From Pseudomonas cerasi (GTDB lineage Bacteria > Pseudomonadota > Gammaproteobacteria > Pseudomonadales > Pseudomonadaceae): a DNA stretch of 64,000 nt. The notes beneath the pieces are model-generated. The model was not told where the DNA came from. It did no database searches and saw nothing but the letters and a program-made list of their open reading frames with translations. Each line of letters starts with the position of its first letter. Within the stretch, counting starts at the first letter, position 1. A program made the position numbers and the translations under genes. The stretch lies in the NCBI RefSeq assembly GCF_900074915.1, contig NZ_LT222319.1:927001-991000 (forward strand), in the 5' to 3' direction. Positions 20,315 to 29,810 of this stretch are shown piece after piece.

Positions 20315-21196
20315 TCAGAAGACCTTTTCCTTCAGCACGTTCTTCAAATACTGGCCGTAGCCATTCTTGATCAACGGCTGTGCAAGCTTTTCAAGCTGCG
20401 CACCATCAATCCAACCCGCGCGGTAGCAGATCTCTTCCGGGCAGGCGACCTTCAAGCCCTGGCGCCTTTCCAGCGTGGCGATGTACTGGCCGGCCTCTAA
20501 CAGGCTGTCATGCGTGCCGGTGTCCAGCCAGGCATAGCCACGGCCCATGATCTCGACGTGAAGTTGCTTCTGCTCCAGGTACAGCGTGTTGAGATCGGTG
20601 ATCTCCAGCTCGCCGCGTGGGGAGGGCTTCAACTGGCGGGCCAGATCGACCACCTGATTGTCGTAGAAGTACAAGCCGGTGACGGCGTAATTCGACTTGG
20701 CAACCTTGGGCTTCTCTTCCAGCGACAGCACTCGGCCACTGTCATCGAATTCGGCTACGCCATAACGCTCGGGGTCCTGCACGTGATATGCGAAGACTGA
20801 GGCACCCGACTCACGGTTGCTGGCATTGAGCAGCAGCGACTGGAAGTCATGCCCGTAGAAAATGTTGTCGCCCAATACCAGTGCCGATGCATCGTTGCCA
20901 ATGAAGTCCGCGCCTATGGTGAACGCCTGAGCCAGCCCATCCGGGCTTGGCTGTACGGCGTAGGTCAGGTTCAGGCCCCATTGGCTGCCGTCGCCCAGCA
21001 ACTGCGAGAAGCGCGGCGTGTCCTGCGGTGTGGAGATGATCAGAATGTCACGGATCCCGGCCAGCAACAGCGTGCACAGCGGGTAGTAGATCATCGGCTT
21101 GTCGTACACCGGCAACAACTGTTTGGAGACAGAGAGCGTGGCCGGGTGCAAACGGGTACCCGATCCACCAGCCAGAATGATTCCTTTACGAGCCAT
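20315..21196 (-). CDS. rmlA: Glucose-1-phosphate thymidylyltransferase
   Basis: A 293-residue nucleotidyltransferase that makes dTDP-glucose from dTTP and glucose-1-phosphate. It has the N-terminal signature [20 protein letters not shown], then [16 protein letters not shown], with the metal Asp in [13 protein letters not shown]. The length is typical. I start at ATG 21196 (AAGGA 11 bases upstream), dropping an 18-residue extension seen only as open frame. Third gene of rmlBDA on the minus strand. Confidence 0.95.
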   Translation of the reverse strand: MARKGIILAGGSGTRLHPATLSVSKQLLPVYDKPMIYYPLCTLLLAGIRDILIISTPQDTPRFSQLLGDGSQWGLNLTYAVQPSPDGLAQAFTIGADFIGNDASALVLGDNIFYGHDFQSLLLNASNRESGASVFAYHVQDPERYGVAEFDDSGRVLSLEEKPKVAKSNYAVTGLYFYDNQVVDLARQLKPSPRGELEITDLNTLYLEQKQLHVEIMGRGYAWLDTGTHDSLLEAGQYIATLERRQGLKVACPEEICYRAGWIDGAQLEKLAQPLIKNGYGQYLKNVLKEKVF

Positions 21197-21204
21197 GAGA
21201 GTCC

Positions 21205-22110
21205 TTAGCGCTGGATTTCGTCCAGCATGCGTTGTGCGCCTTGTTGCCAAGACGGCATCTTCAATTGAAAAGCAGTTTCGAGTTTACTCAAAGCCAGCCG
21301 CGAATTGCGCGGGCGCGGTGCCGGCACTGGATACGCTTCTGTGGGGATGGCGCCGATCTGGTCGGGCGCTACCTTCAATGCCACGCCATTACGTGCGGCG
21401 TGTTCCAGAACGAACTGTGCAAAGCCGTGCCATGACGTCTCACCGGCAGCAGCCAGGTGATAGATACCTGCCAACGCTGCCGGGTTTTGATCTGCGCGTA
21501 CTCGATACAGAATCTGCGTAGTGACGTCGGCGATCAGCTCGGCACCGGTGGGGGCGCCATATTGGTCCGCTACCACGTTCAACGAGTCGCGTTCGGTGGC
21601 CAGGCGCAGCATGGTCTTGGCAAAGTTATGGCCGCGCGCCGCATACACCCAACTGGTGCGCAGTATCAATGCCTTGGCACCACTGGCCTGAATCGCCTGC
21701 TCGCCCATCAGCTTGCTGCGGCCGTAGACCGACAATGGGCCGGTTGGCGCGCTTTCCTGCCATTGTTCTTCACCACTGCCATCAAACACATAATCAGTGG
21801 AGTAGTGAATCAGCCATGCGCCCAGTGCGGCAGCCTCTCTCGCCAAAACGCCCGGAGCTTCGCCATTGATCAACATCGCCAGGTCCGGCTCGCTCTCGGC
21901 CTTGTCCACAGCCGTATAGGCCGCTGCGTTGACGATGACGTCAGGCGCCAGCGCACGAACCGTGGCAGCCAGGCGCTCCAGATCGGCCAGATCACCGCAC
22001 AGGCCATCGGTACCCTGACGATCCAGCGCGATCACCTCGCCCAGCGGTGCCAGAGCGCGCTGCAGCTCCCAGCCAACCTGCCCATTCTTGCCCAGCAGCA
22101 AAATCTTCAT
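21205..22110 (-). CDS. rmlD: dTDP-4-dehydrorhamnose reductase
   Basis: A 301-residue SDR enzyme catalysing the last step to dTDP-L-rhamnose. It has the nucleotide motif [38 protein letters not shown], the Y-K pair in [12 protein letters not shown], and [20 protein letters not shown], a typical RmlD block. Overlaps the rmlB stop by 4 bp and ends 8 bp before the rmlA start. Its expected partner RmlC is absent from the window. Confidence 0.95.
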   Translation of the reverse strand: MKILLLGKNGQVGWELQRALAPLGEVIALDRQGTDGLCGDLADLERLAATVRALAPDVIVNAAAYTAVDKAESEPDLAMLINGEAPGVLAREAAALGAWLIHYSTDYVFDGSGEEQWQESAPTGPLSVYGRSKLMGEQAIQASGAKALILRTSWVYAARGHNFAKTMLRLATERDSLNVVADQYGAPTGAELIADVTTQILYRVRADQNPAALAGIYHLAAAGETSWHGFAQFVLEHAARNGVALKVAPDQIGAIPTEAYPVPAPRPRNSRLALSKLETAFQLKMPSWQQGAQRMLDEIQR

Positions 22111-23207
22111 ACGTCGCTGACCTCATACTGTTGCACGATCCAGTCACGGTAACTTCCGTCCATGACACCAGTCACCCATTTCTGATTGGCCAGATACCAT
22201 TCCACCGTCTTGCGAATGCCGGTCTCAAAGGTTTCCGCAGGCTTCCAGCCCAGTTCGCGTTCAATCTTGCGCGCATCAATCGCGTAGCGGCGGTCATGGC
22301 CCGGGCGATCGGTCACATAAGTGATCAGCTCTGCGTAAGCGCTGACCGGCTGACCGGTCTTCTGATTGATGACCTGACGCGCAGCGGCCGGAGCCAGTTC
22401 ATCGAGCAGGGCACACAGAGTCTGGACAATATCGATATTGGCCTTCTCGTTCCAGCCGCCAATGTTGTAAGTCTCGCCCAGCGCACCGGCCTCCAGAACC
22501 CGGCGAATACCGGAGCAGTGATCTTCGACATACAACCAGTCGCGGATCTGCTGACCATCACCGTAGACCGGCAGCGCCTTGCCGGCCAATGCGTTGACGA
22601 TCATCAGAGGGATCAGCTTTTCCGGAAAGTGGAAAGGCCCGTAGTTGTTCGAACAGTTGGTAGTCAGTACCGGCATGCCGTAGGTGTGATGGTAGGAGCG
22701 CACCAGGTGATCACTGGCAGCCTTGCTGGCCGAATAGGGGCTATTCGGCTGATACGGCGTGGTCTCGGTAAAAGCCGGATCGTTCGCGCCCAGCGTGCCA
22801 TAGACCTCGTCTGTAGACACGTGCAGGAAACGGAACGCAGCCTTGTCGACCGCCTCCAGACCGTTCCAGTACGCACGAGCCGCTTCAAGCAAACGGAACG
22901 TACCCATCACGTTGGTCTCGACGAATGCCTCGGGACCGGTAATCGAACGATCCACATGCGATTCTGCAGCGAAATGCACCACCGCCCGCGGACGATGTTC
23001 GGCAAACAGCCGCTCCAGCAATGCCGCATCACCGATATTGCCGTGAACGAAACGATGCTGCTCGTTGCCTTCCAGCGACTGCAGGTTGGCCAGATTGCCA
23101 GCGTAGGTCAGCGCATCGAGGTTCAATACCGGCTCGCCATTACGAGCGCACCACTGCAGAACGAAATTCGAGCCGATGAAGCCGGCTCCGCCTGTGACTA
23201 GGATCAT
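22107..23207 (-). CDS. rmlB: dTDP-glucose 4,6-dehydratase
   Basis: A 366-residue SDR dehydratase that converts dTDP-glucose to dTDP-4-keto-6-deoxyglucose. It has [20 protein letters not shown] at the N-terminus, then [14 protein letters not shown] and the catalytic block [13 protein letters not shown], with [22 protein letters not shown] and [18 protein letters not shown]. First gene of the leftward rmlBDA operon. Confidence 0.96.
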   Translation of the reverse strand: MILVTGGAGFIGSNFVLQWCARNGEPVLNLDALTYAGNLANLQSLEGNEQHRFVHGNIGDAALLERLFAEHRPRAVVHFAAESHVDRSITGPEAFVETNVMGTFRLLEAARAYWNGLEAVDKAAFRFLHVSTDEVYGTLGANDPAFTETTPYQPNSPYSASKAASDHLVRSYHHTYGMPVLTTNCSNNYGPFHFPEKLIPLMIVNALAGKALPVYGDGQQIRDWLYVEDHCSGIRRVLEAGALGETYNIGGWNEKANIDIVQTLCALLDELAPAAARQVINQKTGQPVSAYAELITYVTDRPGHDRRYAIDARKIERELGWKPAETFETGIRKTVEWYLANQKWVTGVMDGSYRDWIVQQYEVSDV

Positions 23208-23369
23208 AGTGTAGGTCTCAGTCTATAAAGTAGACGTAAATATTATGTACCTAAATCTAGAAATAAAATACGTTGGATCTAAGTACGGTATGCCCGGTTT
23301 GCCAAAAAATGAGGAGACTAAAAGTATCCGATATTCAGTGGTCGCAAAACGTGTCATTGCTTGAAAAAG

Positions 23370-24305
23370 TTAGCCATTTTTGGGCTGGGCTTCGTTAAGC
23401 AATCGTTTGAGCTCCGATATTTCTAGGGTCAAGGTCGCGATTTTCTTGTCTTTTTCACTTTCAAAATTCGATGAGCTCTGAACGTGAGATTGTTGAGGCT
23501 CTGGAACCAAGAATCCGCCATTCGCGAACTTGTTTTTCGCAACCAATTCTTGAGATCCGACCACATGGCGCACACCAAGAACATTGTTCTGAGGTTGATT
23601 TTTAGTAACGATACACATGGAGTTGATAAATTCAATAGAATGAATTTCCGATAGAAGACCCTCGGTGTCCACGTCGGCCGGAATGTTGAACTCAGCTAAC
23701 AGCTGGGATTTATTTATGGGCACTCCCCAATGTTCATAGTTAATGATGTCTGTCAGTGATTTTAAAAAATTCATTGACGAGCTTTTGTTGAACAGCCCAC
23801 CCTCAAATGATTGCCAGTAGCTGCAGTGGAGGTCTTCAATAATATAAATTCCACCGGTATTCAGTTTAGGAAAAAGCAGGAAGAACGAAGTTATTATGTC
23901 GCTGCTGGTGTGCGAACCGTCGTCAATGATGATGTCAAACTCATTTGATATCGCGTCAAGCTGTCGTTGAATGTTCGAATCATTTATGTTGCCGATGAGA
24001 AGCTTTATTTTTTCACTTTCGTAGTTAAGTTGCGCACAGTCAGGGTTTATGTCGCAACCCACTATTATTTTGAAGTGAGAGAATAATTTGCTCCAGATTT
24101 CAAGTGAGCCTCCATTTTGAATACCTATTTCGAGCAAGCTTACCGCTGAGGTTTCAAGGTTTTTAAATAAACGATCATACGTGTTTAAATAGATATCCCA
24201 TTTATCAGATACATAGCCCTCATGCCCTGCGTAGATGTCCATTAAAGAGTGTCTGGTTTTCATGAGGACCTCTGTATTTAAAAAGTATTCCTGAAGCTTT
24301 TGCAT
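23370..24305 (-). CDS. Class I SAM-dependent methyltransferase (CmcI-like fold)
   Basis: A 311-residue protein of clearly lower GC than the rml genes. Residues about 55-75 (VSLLEIGIQNGGSLEIWSKL) form the SAM-binding loop, and FDIIIDDGSHTSSDIITSFF with GGIYIIEDLHCSYW is typical of the sugar O-methyltransferase/CmcI-like group. The C-terminus is Gln/Ser-rich and then a short coiled coil. It starts directly at the stop of the 1011-aa gene (TAAATG), so the two are coupled. It probably methylates a sugar of the surface glycan. The substrate is not known. Confidence 0.75.
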   Translation of the reverse strand: MQKLQEYFLNTEVLMKTRHSLMDIYAGHEGYVSDKWDIYLNTYDRLFKNLETSAVSLLEIGIQNGGSLEIWSKLFSHFKIIVGCDINPDCAQLNYESEKIKLLIGNINDSNIQRQLDAISNEFDIIIDDGSHTSSDIITSFFLLFPKLNTGGIYIIEDLHCSYWQSFEGGLFNKSSSMNFLKSLTDIINYEHWGVPINKSQLLAEFNIPADVDTEGLLSEIHSIEFINSMCIVTKNQPQNNVLGVRHVVGSQELVAKNKFANGGFLVPEPQQSHVQSSSNFESEKDKKIATLTLEISELKRLLNEAQPKNG

Positions 24306-27300
24306 TTACGATGCGCTTTCAGACTCTGGGTGTGTGACGTCGAAGGCACGTTTGCAATTTTCGGAATCCATAAAACGAAAAAAGGCTTTGGTTGACGATT
24401 TGTGATTTTTGTACTGCTCTGGGCGAAGCGACTTGATCACTGATTTTATATCAAGGCATTTAGGCCCTGGTATGATTTTCTCGAAAAGGCTGGTAGGTAC
24501 GTAATGGCCTTTGATAAATTTCTGTGGCATGAAAAATATAGGTGCTCTTTTTTTGTAGTAGGCAAAATCGTAGCCCACGGAGCTGTAATCAGTAATGAGG
24601 TATTGTGACGTGTTGAAAATGTGGTTGAACGTAGATGTATCATTGTTGTTCACAAAACGAATGTTGCTACTGTGTGCTCTGAGAATAGCTGCCAGGCACT
24701 CTACGTGTTGAGCAGGAATAGAGTTGTGAATGAAATAGTATAGCTCCAGCTTGGGACGGCTCTTGGCGATCGCTTTTACAAGTTCTACAATGGTTGTGAC
24801 ATAATCAGAGCTCAAGAACTCTGCAAGCGTCGCTTCGTAAAGACGTCGCCGCCAGGTGAAAAATATGACCGCAGCGTTAACATCCAGCGGGGCGTCATTG
24901 CACCACTTATCCATTCTGGGGTATCCGCCGAGATAGATAGTGTCATGACCAAGAAGCTTAAAGTTTCTTTCTTCATAGGTGGAACAGGCGAAGATTCCAT
25001 CATTGCGGTTGCCGTTGTAGGACGCTATTTCATAAGAGTCTTTGTCGCCAGCGGAAACGCCGTGCCACATAAGGTAGAGTTTATATTTGAGCGCGCTGAT
25101 ATGTATGTCTTTGAGTCCGGGAAAAATAATGCCGGGAAAGCCAAAGGAGCAGAAAAGAGATTTTGCATTCAAGAAGAGCTCCTTATGCTGGGCTGAGCCT
25201 AGAATGGCTAAGTGTTTTTTGATGTGCTCATCCTTTTCACGATCAACCACTTCCTTGCTTGTAATATAAAAACAAGAATCGTCCGACTTCAGCGCGTGTT
25301 TAAACGCTTCATAGGCATTGTCGCCTGTCAGTGACGCTCGCTCTGAGTAAAGGCTGTACTTGGCTTGTATTTCGTTGTTAATGATCGAGGCGTACAGGGA
25401 TTTGTCAGTCTGGCTGTAGTTGTTTGAGAGCATTATTGAAATAATGGATTGTTCTTTGTTTTGCAGGTGTAAAGTGTTTTTTTCGATGCGCGGGTAGAGC
25501 CCTGAATTTTTGTGATTTAATAGGTTGTAGCACGGGATATCTCCGTAGACGTATTGTAAGTCTACGGGTTTGCCTCGCTCGCTGAATGTCAATCCAGCAT
25601 TTTTTTCAATGTGCTTTTTATCGAATTCAAATATGAATAGGTGAAGGCCCTGGGTAAGGTAGCTGTCAGCAAGGCCAGTGTAAGTATCTTTGCCTGCTTC
25701 TGTACGGCTCGTAGCGGATGTAGATGTAAACTCCGAATCGTTTGATATTATGAGTTCCAGGTTTACATAGCTGTGTTCGGATACAGTCAGCAGGCTAACC
25801 ATGTTGCCGGACGTAGCGCAGTCTACAATTCTTAGTTTTTTGTTTTTGATGATTGGAGTGTGAGTATTCTGATTGTCGTTTGAAACAATCTTGTTATCTT
25901 TTAGCTGGAATGGAAAATTTTTGGATTTGAATATCCCATTCACAATGCCTGCCCTTTCTGGCGACAAACCAGGCAGCATGCTTTTTTTGATAAATAATGC
26001 AGTGTTCAATACGTCCATGCATTCACGGGCTGCAGGGTTCAGTCCCGCAATGGATTTGTACATTGAGTGAGGTGGGTAGCCATGTGAGCTTAATAGCTTG
26101 GACATGCCCATTTCATAGTTGATAATGATATCTGTTTTGTGCTCCTCATGTTTTACAGAGTAGATAAAGTCTCGCCAGAACGTGGCATTGAAAACGCTTT
26201 TTGCTATAGAGAGAAAGTAGCTCTGTATGTGAGGGGAATACAATGAGTTTCCATGCGACTGGGTATTACGGAAGCCAAAATTGTTAATGGTTGTTCCATA
26301 GAACTCAGGATTGCCGTCCTCCTCCCTGCACTTGAAAAAGTCATTAATGTCTCCGCATGGACCAACGACAGAGTCATTGCATATGAGAATTTCATCAGCG
26401 TTTTTAAGCAGTCCATTTTCGTCTGCGTACGCGAAAGCTCGTTTGTAAGATCCAAAGTCGTATTCGCGATGGCGCACGAAATGTGCGTGACATACAAGGT
26501 GTTCTATCTTCCGGAACTCATCGGGCTGGATGCCGCAATCCCCAATCAATACGATCGCATCACACACGGATCTTACTTTTTCCAACAAGAATATAGTCTC
26601 GTCAGGTATTGCTCCGTCACCCATGTAACACGCGAATAAACACACGCGTTTGGTGGCGTGGGAAATATTTGAATTGTTTTCATATGTCAAAAATTTTGCA
26701 AGCGGATTGCTCAGGCCGGCTGTTCTGTTCTCTTTCTTTCCGTGGAGTTCAAAGTGCAAAAGCGGCATGACGCCATCTTCTTTGACGTCGGGATAACTCT
26801 CTAAGTAAGCATCCGCATCGAAGTGCTCGGATGGATTGCGAAGATTATCTTTGCAGGTAATGTAATCTAAGGCAGAGGCAAGCCTGGAGGTGCTTTTGCC
26901 ATTGTGGTTTTTTTGATAATAGGCGTCGTCGAAATACGTTGAGTTGTAGATTGCTTCAACAGCATAGGGGATTACATACCTCTTCTCTTGTTTTCCATAG
27001 GTCTCATAGTGAAGAAGTGGATTCATATTTATTGTTTTTACATCAGGGTAGGCCGCTAGGTACATATCTCCGCTAAAGCCAAAGGAAGGGGATTTTCCTT
27101 GCCGCCATCCGTAGTTAAAATAATGTAATGCAAAATCTATGTTGAGATTTTTCAAGTCTCTGTAGTTGCTTTTGTACCAGGCTTCATCATAGAAATCTGA
27201 GTTTCTTATCTTTTCTAAAGCGGCCATGTCCACATCGTTTTTTTCGGCGCTAGCTATTTTAATCGTCGTTGAGCTGGTCGCTGATTCATCAAGGCTTTCA

Positions 27301-27341
27301 TTTTTTTTTGCGCTGTGTTTATTTGTTTTAGGTTTGGTCAC
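24306..27341 (-). CDS. RgpF-like / CDP-glycerol glycerophosphotransferase-like fusion protein
   Basis: A 1011-residue cytoplasmic protein with low GC and AT-rich codon use. The N-terminal part has three repeats of the form F[DY]xxYYLxxYPDVK...LLHYxxxGxKExR (about 45-225), often found before surface-glycan enzymes. Residues about 235-480 look like the rhamnan-synthesis RgpF domain (RVCLFACYMGDGAIPDETI, HREYDFGSYKRAFAY, LICNDSVVGPCGDI). The C-terminal ~330 residues resemble Glyphos_transf/TagB-TagF (LMWHGVSAGDKDSYE, STYEERNFKLLG, YLGGYPRMDKW, YLITDYSSVGYDFAYYKK). It probably adds sugar and glycerol-phosphate (or another phosphoester) to a glycan. The substrates are inferred. Confidence 0.75.
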   Translation of the reverse strand: MTKPKTNKHSAKKNESLDESATSSTTIKIASAEKNDVDMAALEKIRNSDFYDEAWYKSNYRDLKNLNIDFALHYFNYGWRQGKSPSFGFSGDMYLAAYPDVKTINMNPLLHYETYGKQEKRYVIPYAVEAIYNSTYFDDAYYQKNHNGKSTSRLASALDYITCKDNLRNPSEHFDADAYLESYPDVKEDGVMPLLHFELHGKKENRTAGLSNPLAKFLTYENNSNISHATKRVCLFACYMGDGAIPDETIFLLEKVRSVCDAIVLIGDCGIQPDEFRKIEHLVCHAHFVRHREYDFGSYKRAFAYADENGLLKNADEILICNDSVVGPCGDINDFFKCREEDGNPEFYGTTINNFGFRNTQSHGNSLYSPHIQSYFLSIAKSVFNATFWRDFIYSVKHEEHKTDIIINYEMGMSKLLSSHGYPPHSMYKSIAGLNPAARECMDVLNTALFIKKSMLPGLSPERAGIVNGIFKSKNFPFQLKDNKIVSNDNQNTHTPIIKNKKLRIVDCATSGNMVSLLTVSEHSYVNLELIISNDSEFTSTSATSRTEAGKDTYTGLADSYLTQGLHLFIFEFDKKHIEKNAGLTFSERGKPVDLQYVYGDIPCYNLLNHKNSGLYPRIEKNTLHLQNKEQSIISIMLSNNYSQTDKSLYASIINNEIQAKYSLYSERASLTGDNAYEAFKHALKSDDSCFYITSKEVVDREKDEHIKKHLAILGSAQHKELFLNAKSLFCSFGFPGIIFPGLKDIHISALKYKLYLMWHGVSAGDKDSYEIASYNGNRNDGIFACSTYEERNFKLLGHDTIYLGGYPRMDKWCNDAPLDVNAAVIFFTWRRRLYEATLAEFLSSDYVTTIVELVKAIAKSRPKLELYYFIHNSIPAQHVECLAAILRAHSSNIRFVNNNDTSTFNHIFNTSQYLITDYSSVGYDFAYYKKRAPIFFMPQKFIKGHYVPTSLFEKIIPGPKCLDIKSVIKSLRPEQYKNHKSSTKAFFRFMDSENCKRAFDVTHPESESAS

Positions 27342-27419
27342 AGTATCTTTCTCATAATTTAAATCAAGCTGGGGCGCAACCTGATGGCTACGCCTAAAAG
27401 TATTGACTGATGTCTTGAG

Positions 27420-29810
27420 CTAAGTGCCTATGCGTCGCAACTGCCTGTGTCTTGGCGGCATCGCCAACCCCCCATAAGGCCCACTCAAATAATCCAGGCT
27501 CAACGCCGGGTGATAGTACGGATCGCTTTGGCCAGATTGGGACCAGCGTTCGATAAAGCCTTGCTGTTCGCGCTGGCCGCGGGCTCGCTTTTCCGGAGTC
27601 TGGTCTTTGCCGCGGCTGGCCGATTCGGCGTGGATGAGTTCGGCGAATGGCGTCCATATGATGTTCAAGCCCTGTTGTCGAATACGCAGGCACAGATCCA
27701 CGTCATTGAAGGCCACCGGGAAAGCCTTTTCATCCAGGCCTTGCAGCGTACCGAAGACCGATTTGCGCAGCAGCAGGCATGCCGCCGTAACTGCGCTTTG
27801 GCGTCTGGTGATCTGATTCATGCCCAGGTAGCCGGGGTCACGTTGTTCCAGGTGGTTGCCAGTGTGCGCGGCCAGTCCATTGACACCGACCACCACGCCG
27901 CCGTGCTGCACCATGCGGTTGGGCCACAGCAGTTTGGCTCCCACTGCGCCGACGTTCGGGCGCAGCAGTTGGCTGACCATTTCCTTTAACCAGTCGGCCG
28001 CTATGATTTCGATGTCGTTGTTGACCAGCCCGATCAGTTCACCGGAGGCGTGGGTGACGGCGTAATTGTTGATGGCCGAGTAATTGAAAGGGTGAGGGTA
28101 GGGCAGAACCTTCACACCGCGCCCAGACAACTGTTGCAGATAAACCAGGGTGTGCGGGTCGCTGGACTGGTTATCGACAACGATGATTTCCAGGTCAGGA
28201 TAATCAGTCGCGGTCAGCAGGCCTTCGATACAGGTGCGCAGCAACCCGAGTTGGTCGCGGGTTGGAACGATCAGGCTGACGCGGGGCAGGGTGGCCGGCA
28301 AGGGCCACTGCGTACGCAACAGCGTCGGGAATTTCGGCAACTGCGTGACGCTGGCACCTGATGCAAGGCTCTCGCTCAGCCAGGCAATCGCTTGCAGGCG
28401 TTGCGCAGAAGGTTCGGCTTGCTCCGGGCTGGCGGCTGCTAAATGGCTGCGGTGATAAAGCACGTGCGGCAAATGCGCGACGACGGCCTGGCTGGTCTCG
28501 GTGGCCAAGGCGATGGCCGCGCTCAACTGGTGCCAATCAAAAGTTCGCGGGCCATCAGTGGCGGGTATCAGGGCCAGGGCCTTGTCGATGATTGCAGCAC
28601 TGAAGATCGCCCCGGGGGTGAAGATATCGGCCCCAATAAACAGGTCGATATCCCATACCGGTTTCAACCACGGCAGGCTGCGCTCGCCTTGCGGACCATC
28701 GCGATCACAATCTGCATAACCCCACGCGCAGCCATCTTCGAGCAGGGTACTCAGGTGTTCCAGTGCGTGCATTCCCAGATGATCGCCGGCCATCAGCGGG
28801 ACCACTGCATCGCAGCCGGCTTCAAGTAACTGCTTGAGTGCGGGCAGCAGGTCAGCGGCGCCTGCTTTGACCAACTGATCAGGCGCTGTTCGCTGAGCGT
28901 TCAGGCTCGCGAGGCTGATGGCTTCGAGCGTGCTGTCGCCGTCACTGATCAACAGCACACCGGTCCTGCATTGCTGCAGTTGATCGTCTTTTGGCGCAGC
29001 AGGACGGAAGCGTTCAAACCACTCGGCGTAATGATGAAAGCCTGCGCTTTTCGGCAGGCGCATTGCCTGGTCCGCTGCAATCCGGGTCAGCAATGTCAGA
29101 TTTTGCTCGGTGGGCGTGCGCTCATGCTGCTTGAGCAGACCTTCCAGCCCGTCGTGCCAGCAGCACAGGGTTATCGGGCTGCCGGATAGCGTATGGCCGA
29201 GGTCATTTTCGATGTCAAGCATATGTGGCTTACCATCGGCCAGTTCCCAGGGCAGATCAAAACTGAAGCCGTGATCGCTGGTGGCGCGATAGACCAGCGC
29301 CTGGTGATGAACATTGCACGTAGCCTGGCCCAGTACCCGGCTGCCTTCACGCACAGTGATTTGCACATGCCGCTGCGGTGCAGCCGGGTCCCAAGACCAG
29401 CCGCCGAGCCGCAGGCCACCGCTGTGCCAGACCTGAGACGCGATGGGCGCCGGCTCTGCGCTGGGCGTGGTCGGTAATTGCAGGTCGCCCGCAAGCCAGC
29501 AGTCACTGTTGGCCACCCGGGCGCTGATGTGCTTTGCATTATCCAGCCAGCCTTGGCGTAGCTGTACACCGAAGCCATGGAATGGATCATCCGCACCGGC
29601 ACGGGGATGAAACTGGTCGGCCCGCACCAGTGAAACGCAGGCGCCGTCGACGTAGACCTCGACAACCAGGCGTTCATCCACGTGCTGGGTATCGAGCGCC
29701 CAGCCTTGCAGCACATCGCCATACAGGCCGGTGATGGCACCATTGAAGCGGGTATTGCCGGGGGGCTGAGCGGTCGGGTCGGAGTTAACCTGTGGGTGTT
29801 CTGAGATCAT
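27420..29810 (-). CDS. Large GT2 glycosyltransferase
   Basis: A 796-residue protein. The first ~230 residues are beta-rich with 'GW-x-D' type modules (GWALDTQHVDERLVVEVYVDG; GWSWDPAAPQRHVQITV), probably glycan-binding. After about residue 515 comes a GT-A/GT2 domain: VSLIVPTRDQLGLLRTCIEG, EIIVVDNQSSDPHTLVYL, the metal site LVNNDIEI, and the acceptor-side AFNDVDLCLRIRQQG. This family includes rhamnosyltransferases. It overlaps the upstream gene by 4 bp, so the two GT2 proteins are made together. The specificity is unknown. Confidence 0.82.
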   Translation of the reverse strand: MISEHPQVNSDPTAQPPGNTRFNGAITGLYGDVLQGWALDTQHVDERLVVEVYVDGACVSLVRADQFHPRAGADDPFHGFGVQLRQGWLDNAKHISARVANSDCWLAGDLQLPTTPSAEPAPIASQVWHSGGLRLGGWSWDPAAPQRHVQITVREGSRVLGQATCNVHHQALVYRATSDHGFSFDLPWELADGKPHMLDIENDLGHTLSGSPITLCCWHDGLEGLLKQHERTPTEQNLTLLTRIAADQAMRLPKSAGFHHYAEWFERFRPAAPKDDQLQQCRTGVLLISDGDSTLEAISLASLNAQRTAPDQLVKAGAADLLPALKQLLEAGCDAVVPLMAGDHLGMHALEHLSTLLEDGCAWGYADCDRDGPQGERSLPWLKPVWDIDLFIGADIFTPGAIFSAAIIDKALALIPATDGPRTFDWHQLSAAIALATETSQAVVAHLPHVLYHRSHLAAASPEQAEPSAQRLQAIAWLSESLASGASVTQLPKFPTLLRTQWPLPATLPRVSLIVPTRDQLGLLRTCIEGLLTATDYPDLEIIVVDNQSSDPHTLVYLQQLSGRGVKVLPYPHPFNYSAINNYAVTHASGELIGLVNNDIEIIAADWLKEMVSQLLRPNVGAVGAKLLWPNRMVQHGGVVVGVNGLAAHTGNHLEQRDPGYLGMNQITRRQSAVTAACLLLRKSVFGTLQGLDEKAFPVAFNDVDLCLRIRQQGLNIIWTPFAELIHAESASRGKDQTPEKRARGQREQQGFIERWSQSGQSDPYYHPALSLDYLSGPYGGLAMPPRHRQLRRIGT

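Noticed and set aside
22047..23201. Rightward 384-codon frame opposite rmlB
   Set aside because: Antisense shadow of rmlB; no domain.
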